Source: an uncultured Collinsella sp. (lineage in GTDB: Bacteria; Actinomycetota; Coriobacteriia; Coriobacteriales; Coriobacteriaceae). Taken from it: a stretch of DNA of 6,883 bases. This document shows, piece by piece, positions 1 to 6,167 of the stretch. How positions within the stretch are numbered: the stretch's first letter is position 1; every line of letters begins with the position of its first letter. Position numbers and translations under genes: made by a program. The notes under the pieces are model-generated. The model searched no databases. It was not told the DNA's origin and was given only the letters and a program-made list of their open reading frames with translations. The stretch lies in assembly GCA_900548255.1 (NCBI GenBank), contig URKH01000087.1, forward strand, positions 1 through 6,883, given 5' to 3'.

Positions 1-97
1 CCGCGCCGATCTGTGCCTTGCGCTCAAGGCCATAGCTAAAGATCTCACGGATGATGGAGCTTTCCGCACCGCGAGCATACATAGTTTCATTGATCAT
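1..97 (-). CDS. PLP-dependent aminotransferase (class I/II), N-terminal fragment
   Basis: Only the first 32 codons lie in the window; the gene runs off the left edge. The readable start is MINETMYARGAESSIIREIF and continues to ...LERKAQIGA. This opening (a Met-Tyr, a Ser-x-Ile-Arg-x-[IL]-Phe stretch, then a basic ERKAQIGA segment) matches what I remember of class I/II aminotransferases in Coriobacteriia and Clostridia, where it precedes a 'NVFDFSIGNPSVPAP' segment. Such enzymes move amino groups between amino acids and 2-oxo acids using pyridoxal phosphate. The lysine that binds PLP lies outside the window, so substrate and activity cannot be judged. The ATG at 97 has a purine-rich AAAGGGGA about 5 bases upstream, which supports this start. 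The gene follows ftsH on the same strand, but a terminator and a palindrome intervene, so it is probably transcribed separately. Confidence 0.72.
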   Translation of the reverse strand, partial: MINETMYARGAESSIIREIFSYGLERKAQIGA

Positions 98-121
98 CTG
101 TTCCCCTTTCGCATAGGCGCT

Positions 122-127
122 ATTGTA
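122..127 (-). promoter_or_regulatory. Candidate -10 box (TACAAT) for the aminotransferase gene
   Basis: Read on the minus strand, TACAAT matches the sigma-70-type -10 consensus at five of six positions. It would start transcription about 18 bases before the ATG at 97. No good -35 hexamer is seen at 16-18 bp, so this is a weak call. The same hexamer occurs just upstream of tilS. The palindromic repeat at 157-218 lies immediately upstream, leaving little room for other promoter elements. Confidence 0.35.
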
Positions 128-156
128 CGCTTTAGCTGAGCAAAGTGCCGCAGCAA

Positions 157-218
157 TGTTGATTGGGGACAGACTTAAATGCGTGAAAACGCTCATTTAA
201 GTCTGTCCCCAATCAACA
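157..218. repeat. Long palindromic intergenic repeat (REP/MITE-like)
   Basis: Two arms of 24 bp, 157-180 and 195-218, are exact reverse complements. The left arm begins TGTTGATTGGGGACAGACTT. Between them, GCGT (181-184) and ACGC (189-192) pair around a GAAA tetraloop and leave TC (193-194) as a two-base bulge. The transcript from either strand would form a stem of 28 bp. No U-tract follows on either side, so it does not look like an ordinary terminator, and the ftsH terminator already lies at 231-275. I recall the motif TTGGGGACAGAC from dispersed palindromes near REP-associated tyrosine transposases (RAYTs), some of which recognise a GGAC tetranucleotide; that link is from memory and unproven here. 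No transposase gene is in the window. Confidence 0.8.
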
Positions 219-230
219 GACGGCCCCATA

Positions 231-275
231 TCGCTCAAAAGAAAAAGCCTCCGCAGGTTTCCCCGCGGAGGCTTT
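231..275 (-). terminator. Rho-independent terminator of the tilS-hpt-ftsH cluster
   Basis: On the minus strand an 11-bp perfect stem, AAAGCCTCCGC (275-265) with GCGGAGGCTTT (254-244), encloses a 10-base loop. It is followed by UUUUU, C, UUUU. It starts about 12 bases after the ftsH stop codon at 287-289, as expected for the end of that transcription unit. Confidence 0.9.
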
Positions 276-286
276 CGCTACAAAGG

Positions 287-2416
287 CTATTTGTCGGCGT
301 CGGCATCGACGACGGCATGGTCATCATCAGCATCATCGGATGCGGCTTCGGCATCCTCCTGCATGGCCGCCTGCGCAAAGGCCGCGGCATCAGCCGCCAG
401 TTCCTCCTCGCTCATACGAGGCGCGCGCTTCTTGGTCGGCATGCCGGCCGCCTTGGCATTGCGCTCCTCCTTGGCCGCCAGGATATCGCCCTCGCGCTCA
501 AGGTAGGCGTCCCACTCGTTATCGAGCAGGGCATTCACGGCATCGCCCTCGACAGTCTCGCGCTCAAGCAGCACCTTCGCCATCAGATCGAGCTGATCGC
601 GACGGGCGTCCAGGATCTCGACCGCACGACGATGGGCCTCACGCATAATGCGCTGAACCTCGATATCGATGCGGCGCGCCGTCTCCTCGGAGTAATCCTG
701 GTGATCGGCGTAATCGCGACCAAGGAACACCTGATGTTGCGCCTCGCCAAACACTTGCGTGCCCAGCTCCTCGCTCATGCCCAGGCGCGTGACCATCTCG
801 CGCGCCATCTTAGTCGCGCGCTCCAGATCGTTGCTCGCGCCCGACGTGATGTCGTCGCACATGAGCTCCTCGGCAACGCGACCGCCCAAGAACACGGCGA
901 GCTCGTCGAGCATCTCGTTCTTGGTCTTGAGGAAGTGATCCTCCTGCGGAAGCTGCAACGTGTAGCCCAGAGCCTGGCCGCGGCTGACAATCGAAATCTT
1001 ATGAACCGGATCGGAATGCTCCAAGATGTGGCCCACCAAAGCGTGACCGCTCTCATGGTAGGCAATCGTGGTGCGCTCGGCTTCGGTCATCACGCGGCCC
1101 TTGCGTTGCGGTCCGGCAATCACACGCTCCATCGACTCCTCGACCTCGTCCATCGAGATCACAGAACGATGACGGCGAGCGGCCAGCAGCGCAGACTCGT
1201 TGAGCAGGTTCGCCAAATCGGCACCAGTAAAGCCAACGGTCATCTGGGCGAGCTTCTCAAACTTAACGTCCTCGTCCATCGGCTTGTTCTCGGCATGCAC
1301 GCGCAAGATCTGCTCGCGGCCCTTTACGTCCGGGCGGTCAACCGTGACTTGGCGGTCAAAACGGCCGGGACGCAGCAGCGCCGGATCCAGAATGTCGGGG
1401 CGGTTGGTCGCGGCGATCAGGATGACCGACTCGCTTTCCTCAAAACCGTCCATCTCGACCAGCAGCTGGTTGAGCGTCTGCTCGCGCTCGTCGTGGCCGC
1501 CGCCCAAACCGGCTCCGCGCTGACGTCCCACGGCATCGATCTCGTCAATAAAGATGATTGACGGAGCCTGAGACTTGGCCTCCTTAAAAAGGTCGCGCAC
1601 GCGGCTGGCGCCGACGCCCACGAACATCTCAACAAAGTCAGAGCCCGAGATGCTAAAGAACGGCACGCCCGCCTCGCCGGCAACGGCCTTGGCCAGCAAC
1701 GTCTTACCGGTACCCGGAGGGCCCACCAGCAACACGCCGCGGGGAATCTTGGCGCCCAGCTTGCGATAGCGGTCCGGGTCGCTCAAGAAATCGCGAATCT
1801 CTTCGAGCTCCTCGACCGCCTCATCCACGCCAGCGACATCCTCAAACTTGACCTTGGGACGCGTAGCCTCGTTGGTCTTGGCATTGGTCTTGCCAAACTG
1901 CATGTTCCTATTATTGGCGCCCATCATCTGGCGCATAAAGTAGAACATGATGGCGATCAGGGCAATCGTCGGCAGCACACTCATCGCCAAGTCGCCCCAA
2001 AAATCGGGGTCGTTGGTGTTGACGATGTACTTGGTGTCAGGGTGCTCCGCCATAAGCTCGGCAAGCGAATCGGAGCCGACATAGGTCGAGGAGAAGCTCT
2101 TGAGCTCGCTCGTATCACCCTTGTCCTTTTTCGTCTTCCAGTAATGACCAGCCACGCTTCCGTCTTGAACCGTATAGGTCAAATCTTCGACGCGATCCTG
2201 CTTAATGGCGCTCACCATCTCGCTCGTCGCGAGCTTAACGGTATTGCTGGAGCTGGCAAAGCCGGAGCCCATGTTAAAGAAGGCGTAGCCCAGAAGCGCG
2301 CAAGCCAAAATAAAATACAGCCAGCCCGTACGCGTGGGCTTCTTGCCTCCGGGCATCCCCGGGATCTTAGGCTCCCGGGGAGTCTGGGAATTGTTATCGT
2401 TACGGTCGTCGGGCAT
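287..2416 (-). CDS. ftsH: ATP-dependent zinc metalloprotease FtsH
   Basis: A 709-residue membrane-anchored AAA+ protease that unfolds and degrades membrane and soluble proteins as a hexamer. In order: a Pro/Gly-rich basic N-terminus; TM1 at about 31-50; an extracytoplasmic region at about 55-140; TM2 at about 143-164; the AAA+ domain at about 190-430 with Walker A GPPGTGKT (232-239), pore-loop Phe265 in MFVGVG, Walker B IIFIDEID (287-294) and the second region of homology with Arg fingers 349 and 352; then the M41 peptidase with HESGH (His454, Glu455, His458) and the probable third zinc ligand Asp530 in SGASND. All catalytic residues are present. The tail after about 645 is long, basic and then very Ala/Asp/Glu-rich, making the protein longer than E. 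coli FtsH (644). The ATG is one base past the hpt stop; GGAGG (2429-2433) lies 12 bases upstream inside hpt, which implies coupled translation. A terminator follows. Confidence 0.97.
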   Translation of the reverse strand: MPDDRNDNNSQTPREPKIPGMPGGKKPTRTGWLYFILACALLGYAFFNMGSGFASSSNTVKLATSEMVSAIKQDRVEDLTYTVQDGSVAGHYWKTKKDKGDTSELKSFSSTYVGSDSLAELMAEHPDTKYIVNTNDPDFWGDLAMSVLPTIALIAIMFYFMRQMMGANNRNMQFGKTNAKTNEATRPKVKFEDVAGVDEAVEELEEIRDFLSDPDRYRKLGAKIPRGVLLVGPPGTGKTLLAKAVAGEAGVPFFSISGSDFVEMFVGVGASRVRDLFKEAKSQAPSIIFIDEIDAVGRQRGAGLGGGHDEREQTLNQLLVEMDGFEESESVILIAATNRPDILDPALLRPGRFDRQVTVDRPDVKGREQILRVHAENKPMDEDVKFEKLAQMTVGFTGADLANLLNESALLAARRHRSVISMDEVEESMERVIAGPQRKGRVMTEAERTTIAYHESGHALVGHILEHSDPVHKISIVSRGQALGYTLQLPQEDHFLKTKNEMLDELAVFLGGRVAEELMCDDITSGASNDLERATKMAREMVTRLGMSEELGTQVFGEAQHQVFLGRDYADHQDYSEETARRIDIEVQRIMREAHRRAVEILDARRDQLDLMAKVLLERETVEGDAVNALLDNEWDAYLEREGDILAAKEERNAKAAGMPTKKRAPRMSEEELAADAAAFAQAAMQEDAEAASDDADDDHAVVDADADK

Positions 2417-2417
2417 C

Positions 2418-2966
2418 TTACGAATAAACCTCCGGTTTCAAAATGCCCAGATACGGAAGGTTGCGATAGCGCTCGGCATAGTCGAGGCCGTAGCCCACCA
2501 CAAAGGCATCGGGGCAATGGGTTCCAACATACTTGGGCGTGACGGCCGAGGTACGGTCCTCAACGTCCTTCCATAGGAAGGCGGCGACCTCCAGAGAAGC
2601 GGGCTTGCGGCTCTCGAGGTTCTTCATCAGGTACTTGAGGGTCAGGCCCGAGTCCAGAATGTCCTCGACGATCAGCACGTCGCGACCACGGATGTCGATA
2701 TCCAGGTCCTTAATGATACGCACGATGCCCGAGGACTTCACACCGTCGCCATAGCTCGAAACAGCCATGAAATCGATGTTGGTCGGCAGCTCGATCTTGC
2801 GCATCAGGTCGCCCATAAAGACCACGGCGCCGCGCAGGACCGCAATCAGCACCAGATCCTTACCCGCGTAGTCGCGAGTAATCTGCTCGCCTAGGCGAGA
2901 GACGATACCGTCGATATCCTCCTGCGTAAACAGAACCTTCTCGATATCCGGATGTTGAGAAGCCAT
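2418..2966 (-). CDS. hpt: Hypoxanthine phosphoribosyltransferase
   Basis: A 182-residue cytoplasmic purine-salvage enzyme that joins hypoxanthine (and usually guanine) to PRPP, giving IMP or GMP. The type I PRTase signature VLIVEDILDSGLT is at 97-109, with the acidic pair Glu101-Asp102 and the probable catalytic base Asp105. The flexible SSYGDGVKSSG loop is at 70-80. Lys133 in LWKD is the likely purine-contacting lysine, followed by the family C-terminal motif FVVGYGLDYAERYRNLPYLGIL (155-176). Length is normal for the bacterial family. The ATG at 2966 is preceded by AAAGGG, about 5 bases upstream. The gene ends one base before ftsH. It follows tilS after 147 bp, an order common in actinobacteria and Firmicutes. 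Whether GMP or IMP is the main product cannot be read from the sequence. Confidence 0.96.
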   Translation of the reverse strand: MASQHPDIEKVLFTQEDIDGIVSRLGEQITRDYAGKDLVLIAVLRGAVVFMGDLMRKIELPTNIDFMAVSSYGDGVKSSGIVRIIKDLDIDIRGRDVLIVEDILDSGLTLKYLMKNLESRKPASLEVAAFLWKDVEDRTSAVTPKYVGTHCPDAFVVGYGLDYAERYRNLPYLGILKPEVYS

Positions 2967-3022
2967 GACAACCCTTTCTTGTGCTTATCGCCCACGCACC
3001 GCCGCATGGACGCGAACTACAC

Positions 3023-3028
3023 ATTCTA
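3023..3028 (-). promoter_or_regulatory. Candidate -10 box (TAGAAT) for hpt-ftsH
   Basis: On the minus strand TAGAAT matches five of six -10 positions and would give a leader of about 50 bases before hpt. The -35 region at 16-18 bp is poor (TGGTAA, three of six matches) and lies within the stem-loop at 3032-3062. If real, it would let hpt and ftsH be transcribed independently of tilS. Confidence 0.3.
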
Positions 3029-3031
3029 GCA

Positions 3032-3062
3032 GCGCACGGGGTATATTTACCAGCACGTGCGC
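3032..3062 (-). promoter_or_regulatory. Stem-loop in the tilS-hpt gap
   Basis: GCGCACG (3032-3038) pairs exactly with CGTGCGC (3056-3062). Inside it, GGTA (3040-3043) pairs with TACC (3048-3051) around TATT, leaving an asymmetric internal loop of one and four bases. No U-tract follows on the minus strand, so it is not a standard terminator. It could be a processing or stability element between tilS and hpt, or a protein-binding site over the proposed promoter. Function is unknown. Confidence 0.5.
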
Positions 3063-3113
3063 CATCAGCGCGGGAATACCGTCAACGTCGCACAGAATAG
3101 CTGGCGCGAAGCG

Positions 3114-4655
3114 CTATTCCGCATCGACCACACGAAGCAGATATGCCACGCGCGTTGCGGCCGTGCATTTAAAACGCTCGTCCGCGCGAACGCCCGCGAC
3201 CCATACTACGGCACCTCCCGGAGCCGTTCTTACCACGGGTACGCCAGAGCGGTCTGAAACAGGAATGCGCGCCTCGTTCAACAGGTCTGACACTTTCTTG
3301 CTTCGGCCGTTCATCCCCAACGGGCACATCACGTCTCCCGGCACAGGGCTATCCACCCACAGGCGCGCCGATCGTGCCTCGGTGGGAATCTCCCCGCGCG
3401 AGCCGGCTAACATCCGCTCGCTATCGCGGTCGGCAAACCCCAGGGCCGCCGCATCCACCAAGGCCGCAACCTTTCCGGCAGCAGCAAGCTCGCGGGCACG
3501 GTGCACGATATTGCACCCCGGCTCCACAGCCATCGGCTCCGCTGTCAGCATATGCCCCGCCCCCAGCGGCAGACGACCGGGAACGGAGATCCAATCGGCC
3601 ACTAAACCCTCGCGCGCCGCCGGGGCCTTGAACGCCAGCGTGCCAAACTCCACACGGGCATCAATTCCCGCAGGAAGCGTAACCGAGCCCGAGCCCGCAG
3701 CGACGCAGGCGAGCACGCGCTCCACGTGCCGCATCTCCGGTCGCGCGTCGGGATCGATGCGCTTAATCGCCAATCGCACGATACGCCGTGCAATCACAAC
3801 CTCAGCGGCGGCAAGACGGCGCGCATCGAGCACAAGTGCGCCCGCCGCTTCCTTGCGCAGGCAGCTTCGAAACGCCTGTGCCGAAAGCTGGGAAAGAAAG
3901 GCGTCTTCGTCGCCCAGAATTTCGCAAGCGGCGCCAATCGTCTTACAGACGCTCGCGTTGCGCTGTGCCACCACCGGCATCACCCGATGGCGTACATAGT
4001 TGCGCAGGTACGAAACGTCCTCGTTGCTTTCATCTTCCCGCCATGGCTGACCGTGCACCTGCAGATAGCTCACGAGCTCATCGTGCGTGAGGTCGAGCAA
4101 GGGGCGAACCACAATGTTCCGACGGCGCGGAATGCTCGATAGACCCGCGGGACCCGACCCTTTAATGGCATTCATCAAAAATGTTTCCGCGCGGTCCGAC
4201 GAAGTATGCGCGGTACAGATACGAGCCGCCGTCCGCGGTGCGCCCGATTCGGCACAAAGTTCGCGAACATATCTCCGTGCCGCGGCATAGCGCACCTCGC
4301 GAGCCGCAGCCTCGATATTGCCCGATTCGTCATCAAAATAGGCATGTTCAACACACAGCGGCAAGCCGTATTGCGCGCACAGGTCACGTACAAAGGCCTC
4401 GTCGCCATCGGATGCCTCCCCGCGCAGATGATGGTTTACATGCAGCACGTGCAATCGCTCGCGCGCAATGGGAGCGACGCCGCGCCCGTCCTGGATATCC
4501 AGCTTTGATGTGCAAGCCATAAGGAGCAGCGCCGTCGAGTCCGCACCGCCTGATACCATGAGCACTACGGGGGCAGCGGCCTGCCGCGTTGCCAGGGCGC
4601 TCTTATCCGTCCTCGGCGCGGCATGATGTCCATAGTGCTGAGATACCGTTGGCAT
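3114..4655 (-). CDS. tilS: tRNA(Ile)-lysidine synthetase TilS
   Basis: A 513-residue N-type ATP pyrophosphatase that attaches lysine to C34 of the CAU-anticodon isoleucine tRNA, so that it reads AUA. The PP-loop SGGADS is at 35-40, VNHHLRG at 73-79, and TAHTSSDRAETFLMNAIKGSG at 148-168. The substrate-handling stretch DESN...YLRNYVRHRVMP is at 208-227. The C-terminal domain holds VSDLLNEARIPVSDRSGVPVV (455-475), the typical TilS_C motif. The middle part (about 230-430) is Ala/Arg-rich and less conserved. One deviation: relatives usually read A-H-H-x-D-D-x-x-E-T where this protein has A-H-T-S-S-D-R-A-E-T, so the second His and first Asp are replaced while Asp154 and Glu157 remain. The start at 4655 is well supported by GGAGGA (4661-4666), five bases upstream. 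It heads the cluster with hpt and ftsH and diverges from the MBL-fold gene. Confidence 0.94.
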   Translation of the reverse strand: MPTVSQHYGHHAAPRTDKSALATRQAAAPVVLMVSGGADSTALLLMACTSKLDIQDGRGVAPIARERLHVLHVNHHLRGEASDGDEAFVRDLCAQYGLPLCVEHAYFDDESGNIEAAAREVRYAAARRYVRELCAESGAPRTAARICTAHTSSDRAETFLMNAIKGSGPAGLSSIPRRRNIVVRPLLDLTHDELVSYLQVHGQPWREDESNEDVSYLRNYVRHRVMPVVAQRNASVCKTIGAACEILGDEDAFLSQLSAQAFRSCLRKEAAGALVLDARRLAAAEVVIARRIVRLAIKRIDPDARPEMRHVERVLACVAAGSGSVTLPAGIDARVEFGTLAFKAPAAREGLVADWISVPGRLPLGAGHMLTAEPMAVEPGCNIVHRARELAAAGKVAALVDAAALGFADRDSERMLAGSRGEIPTEARSARLWVDSPVPGDVMCPLGMNGRSKKVSDLLNEARIPVSDRSGVPVVRTAPGGAVVWVAGVRADERFKCTAATRVAYLLRVVDAE

Positions 4656-4683
4656 TCGCTTCCTCCTCTATTCGTCCGCACTC

Positions 4684-4689
4684 ATTGTA
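4684..4689 (-). promoter_or_regulatory. Candidate -10 box (TACAAT) for tilS
   Basis: In the 48-bp divergent gap, the minus strand carries TACAAT, five of six matches to the -10 consensus. Transcription would start near 4677, giving a leader of about 22 bases that still contains the strong GGAGGA ribosome site. The -35 region would fall inside the first codons of the divergent gene and matches poorly (GCGAGA at 17 bp). Confidence 0.4.
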
Positions 4690-4703
4690 TCCTTTGGAAT
4701 CTT

Positions 4704-5513
4704 ATGTCTCGCCTGCACCTTCATATCCTCGGCAGCGGCTCAAAAGGCAACTGCGCACTCGTCGAGGGACCTCAGGGGCTCATCATGATCGACAACGGCC
4801 TGTCCCGCCGCGAGACACTTAAACGCATGGCGGAGCTTGGCCTCTCGGCAGACGACGTCGCCGCTCTTGTAATCACCCATGAGCATGGTGACCATATCAA
4901 GGGGCTCGATGTATGGTGCAAGCACTGGCATGGTCCCCTCTTTGCCAGCAGGGACACCCTTTCATGCAAAGAAAACCTCGCGCACCTGCCCGTAGAGGAA
5001 TTTGACCCCGGCGACACGCTCCCCATTGCCGGCATCCACGTGCAAACCTACTCAACATCGCACGATGTCATCAATCCTGTCGGCTATCGATTTAATGCTC
5101 TCGATGATTCCATTGGGTTTGCCACCGACACCGGAGAGTTATCGAGCAAGGCCATAGGCATCCTCAAAGACTGTCGAGTTCTCGCGCTCGAAAGCAACCA
5201 CGATGTAACTATGTTGCGCGAAGGAGCGTACCCCCGCTTTCTTCAGGAGCGCATCCTGTCCACAAAGGGGCACCTCTCCAACAACCAGGCCGCCGAAGCC
5301 GCGCGCGAACTTGTTACCGATCGCACCGAACAGCTCATCGCCATGCATATCAGCCAGGACAATAATTGTCCAAGCCTTACCGTCAAAAGCTATGCCAACG
5401 CGCTTGATGCAAGTCTCGATGATGAACTCGGCAGTTCTGCCACCCGTCTTCAAGGGCCACGGAAGCTCTCGATACGCCCTGCAAGTCAGTATCAACCGAC
5501 AACTATTCAATAG
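4704..5513 (+). CDS. MBL-fold metallohydrolase, WalJ/YycJ family
   Basis: A 269-residue metallo-beta-lactamase-fold protein. The Zn-binding motif THEHGDH is at 58-64 (His59, His61, Asp63, His64). Further probable ligands are His120 in SHD, Asp142 in FATDTG and His215 in AMHISQDNN. The N-terminal HILGSGSKGN, the ESNHD motif (163-167) and GHLSNNQAA (189-197) are features I associate with YycJ/WalJ, a proposed DNA nuclease linked to WalRK two-component operons in Firmicutes. No walRK genes are present here, so the exact role is open; related RNase or phosphodiesterase activities are possible. An upstream in-frame ATG at 4623 exists but lies inside tilS and would add a tail unlike the family. The start at 4704 puts the glycine-rich first strand at residues 5-15, as expected. 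Its ribosome site is weak (TTTGGA, 7 bases upstream). A shared hairpin terminator follows. Confidence 0.88.
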   Translation: MSRLHLHILGSGSKGNCALVEGPQGLIMIDNGLSRRETLKRMAELGLSADDVAALVITHEHGDHIKGLDVWCKHWHGPLFASRDTLSCKENLAHLPVEEFDPGDTLPIAGIHVQTYSTSHDVINPVGYRFNALDDSIGFATDTGELSSKAIGILKDCRVLALESNHDVTMLREGAYPRFLQERILSTKGHLSNNQAAEAARELVTDRTEQLIAMHISQDNNCPSLTVKSYANALDASLDDELGSSATRLQGPRKLSIRPASQYQPTTIQ

Positions 5514-5520
5514 CCCCTCA

Positions 5521-5561
5521 AGACAACAAAAGGGGGCTGGGAATCACTTCCCAGCCCCCTT
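5521..5561 (-). terminator. Hairpin terminator between convergent MBL-fold and hsp20 genes
   Basis: A 14-bp perfect stem, 5530-5543 with 5548-5561, has a four-base loop (TCAC) and a GC-rich core (GGGGGCTGGGAA). On the minus strand it is followed by UUUU-G-UU-G-U, so it best terminates hsp20, whose stop is at 5594-5596. On the plus strand the hairpin sits 16 bases after the MBL-gene stop but lacks a real U-tract, so it is a weaker terminator there. Confidence 0.88.
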
Positions 5562-5593
5562 AACTCATACTCTCGATTGAAGCAGAGCCATCG

Positions 5594-6025
5594 TTAGTCG
5601 ATGGAGATCTTCGTGACGTTCTTCTTCTCGACGATCTTAGGAACCGTAACGGTGAGGATGCCGTCAGCATACTTTGCAGAGAGGCCCTCGCTCGAAGCGT
5701 CCTTCAGATATACGCCACGCGTCGCGCTGTACGAGCTAAACTCCTTCTGGAGGAAGTTCTTACCCTCGTTTTCGGCGCTCTCCTCGACGTTCACGCTGAT
5801 GGACAGGCGACCCTCATTGAGCTCAACGTCGATGTCATCCTTGGCGACACCGGTCAGATACGCCTTGACCTCGTAGCCATCGCCCTTGTCCTCAACGTCA
5901 ACGGGGAACGCCTTGGAGGCAATCGAGTTGTTTGCAAGGTCGGTCATATCATCAAACAGATCGAACAGCGAGCTAGCAGAAGGACGAACGCCAAAAACCG
6001 AACGATAAGGAACCATACTTGCCAT
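5594..6025 (-). CDS. Small heat-shock protein, Hsp20/alpha-crystallin family
   Basis: A 143-residue holdase chaperone that binds unfolding proteins without ATP and passes them to ATP-dependent chaperones. The N-terminus (1-39) carries SLFDLFDDM, typical of bacterial sHSPs. The alpha-crystallin domain spans about 40-130, from FPVDVEDKGDGYEVKAYLTGV to YADGILTVTVPK, and includes the conserved A-x-x-x-[DN]-G-[IV]-L pattern. The C-terminus ends KKNVTKISID, where ISI fits the I-x-I/V motif that bridges dimers in the oligomer. I choose the ATG at 6025 because AAAAGGAG lies eight bases upstream. An earlier in-frame ATG at 6058 would add 11 residues but has no good ribosome site and would place the SD inside the coding region. 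The gene is monocistronic, converging with the MBL-fold gene. Its leader holds a hairpin that covers the SD, suggesting heat control of translation. No clear CIRCE or HAIR operator is seen. Confidence 0.94.
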   Translation of the reverse strand: MASMVPYRSVFGVRPSASSLFDLFDDMTDLANNSIASKAFPVDVEDKGDGYEVKAYLTGVAKDDIDVELNEGRLSISVNVEESAENEGKNFLQKEFSSYSATRGVYLKDASSEGLSAKYADGILTVTVPKIVEKKNVTKISID

Positions 6026-6031
6026 GTTTAC

Positions 6032-6049
6032 CACTCCTTTTAAGGACTG
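6032..6049 (-). promoter_or_regulatory. Hairpin covering the hsp20 Shine-Dalgarno (possible RNA thermometer)
   Basis: In the hsp20 mRNA, UCCUU (from 6046-6042) can pair with AAGGA (6039-6035), the core of the ribosome site. Below it is a G-G mismatch, then CA/UG pairs. The stem is short with a two-base AA loop, or four pairs and a four-base loop, so it should be marginal and easily melted. Bacterial sHSP genes are often controlled by such SD-masking thermometers (ROSE and fourU types), but the sequence does not match the ROSE UYGCU consensus. Confidence 0.4.
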
Positions 6050-6091
6050 CCGAGCCATCTTCTAGGTGACTGGGACTTCTTTTGACGCTCT

Positions 6092-6120
6092 TATATATGC
6101 CCACCCAGTGCCCATATATA
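6092..6120. repeat. AT-rich inverted repeat upstream of hsp20
   Basis: TATATATG (6092-6099) and CATATATA (6113-6120) are exact inverted repeats around a 13-base GC-rich centre that also contains TGCCCA twice. On DNA it could be an operator; in hsp20 mRNA it would form an 8-bp stem if transcription starts upstream. In the mRNA, ACUGGG in the loop can alternatively pair with CCCAGU (6074-6069). No regulator can be named. Confidence 0.5.
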
Positions 6121-6125
6121 CATCG

Positions 6126-6155
6126 ACTATAAAGTTTTTTGAGTCTGGTACTATA
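6126..6155 (-). promoter_or_regulatory. Two candidate -10 boxes (TATAGT) for hsp20
   Basis: On the minus strand TATAGT occurs twice, at 6131-6126 and 6155-6150, each matching five of six -10 positions. Neither has a convincing -35 box, so an alternative or activator-dependent promoter is possible. The nearer one would give a leader of about 94 bases that includes both the inverted repeat at 6092-6120 and the SD hairpin. Confidence 0.3.
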
Positions 6156-6167
6156 AGCATATCTAAG
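6139..6167 (+). promoter_or_regulatory. Weak candidate promoter for the tail-anchored protein gene
   Basis: TTGAGT (6139-6144), 17 bp, then TCTAAG (6162-6167) gives four of six matches in each hexamer. Transcription would begin near 6174, leaving a leader of about 130 bases that carries the palindrome, direct repeats and short ORF below. Confidence 0.22.

Noticed and set aside
157..218. The long palindrome as a second ftsH terminator.
   Set aside because: Neither strand has a U-tract after the stem, and a canonical terminator already lies between it and ftsH.
179..1561. A 460-codon plus-strand ORF opposite ftsH, starting inside the palindromic repeat.
   Set aside because: It lies antisense to a gene with all FtsH motifs intact. 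Its translation is a Leu/Arg/His-rich string with no recognisable domain, typical of the antisense frame of GC-rich genes, and it has no convincing ribosome site.
2965..3999. A 344-codon plus-strand ORF opposite tilS.
   Set aside because: Its composition is almost entirely Arg, Ala, Ser and Thr, as expected of a shadow frame; tilS on the other strand has its family motifs throughout.
4623..4703. An upstream ATG that would extend the MBL-fold protein by 27 residues.
   Set aside because: It lies within the tilS coding start, has no good ribosome site, and adds a non-conserved tail before the normal first beta strand.
6026..6058. An upstream ATG that would extend Hsp20 by 11 residues.
   Set aside because: It lacks a ribosome site, whereas the ATG at 6025 has AAAAGGAG eight bases upstream.
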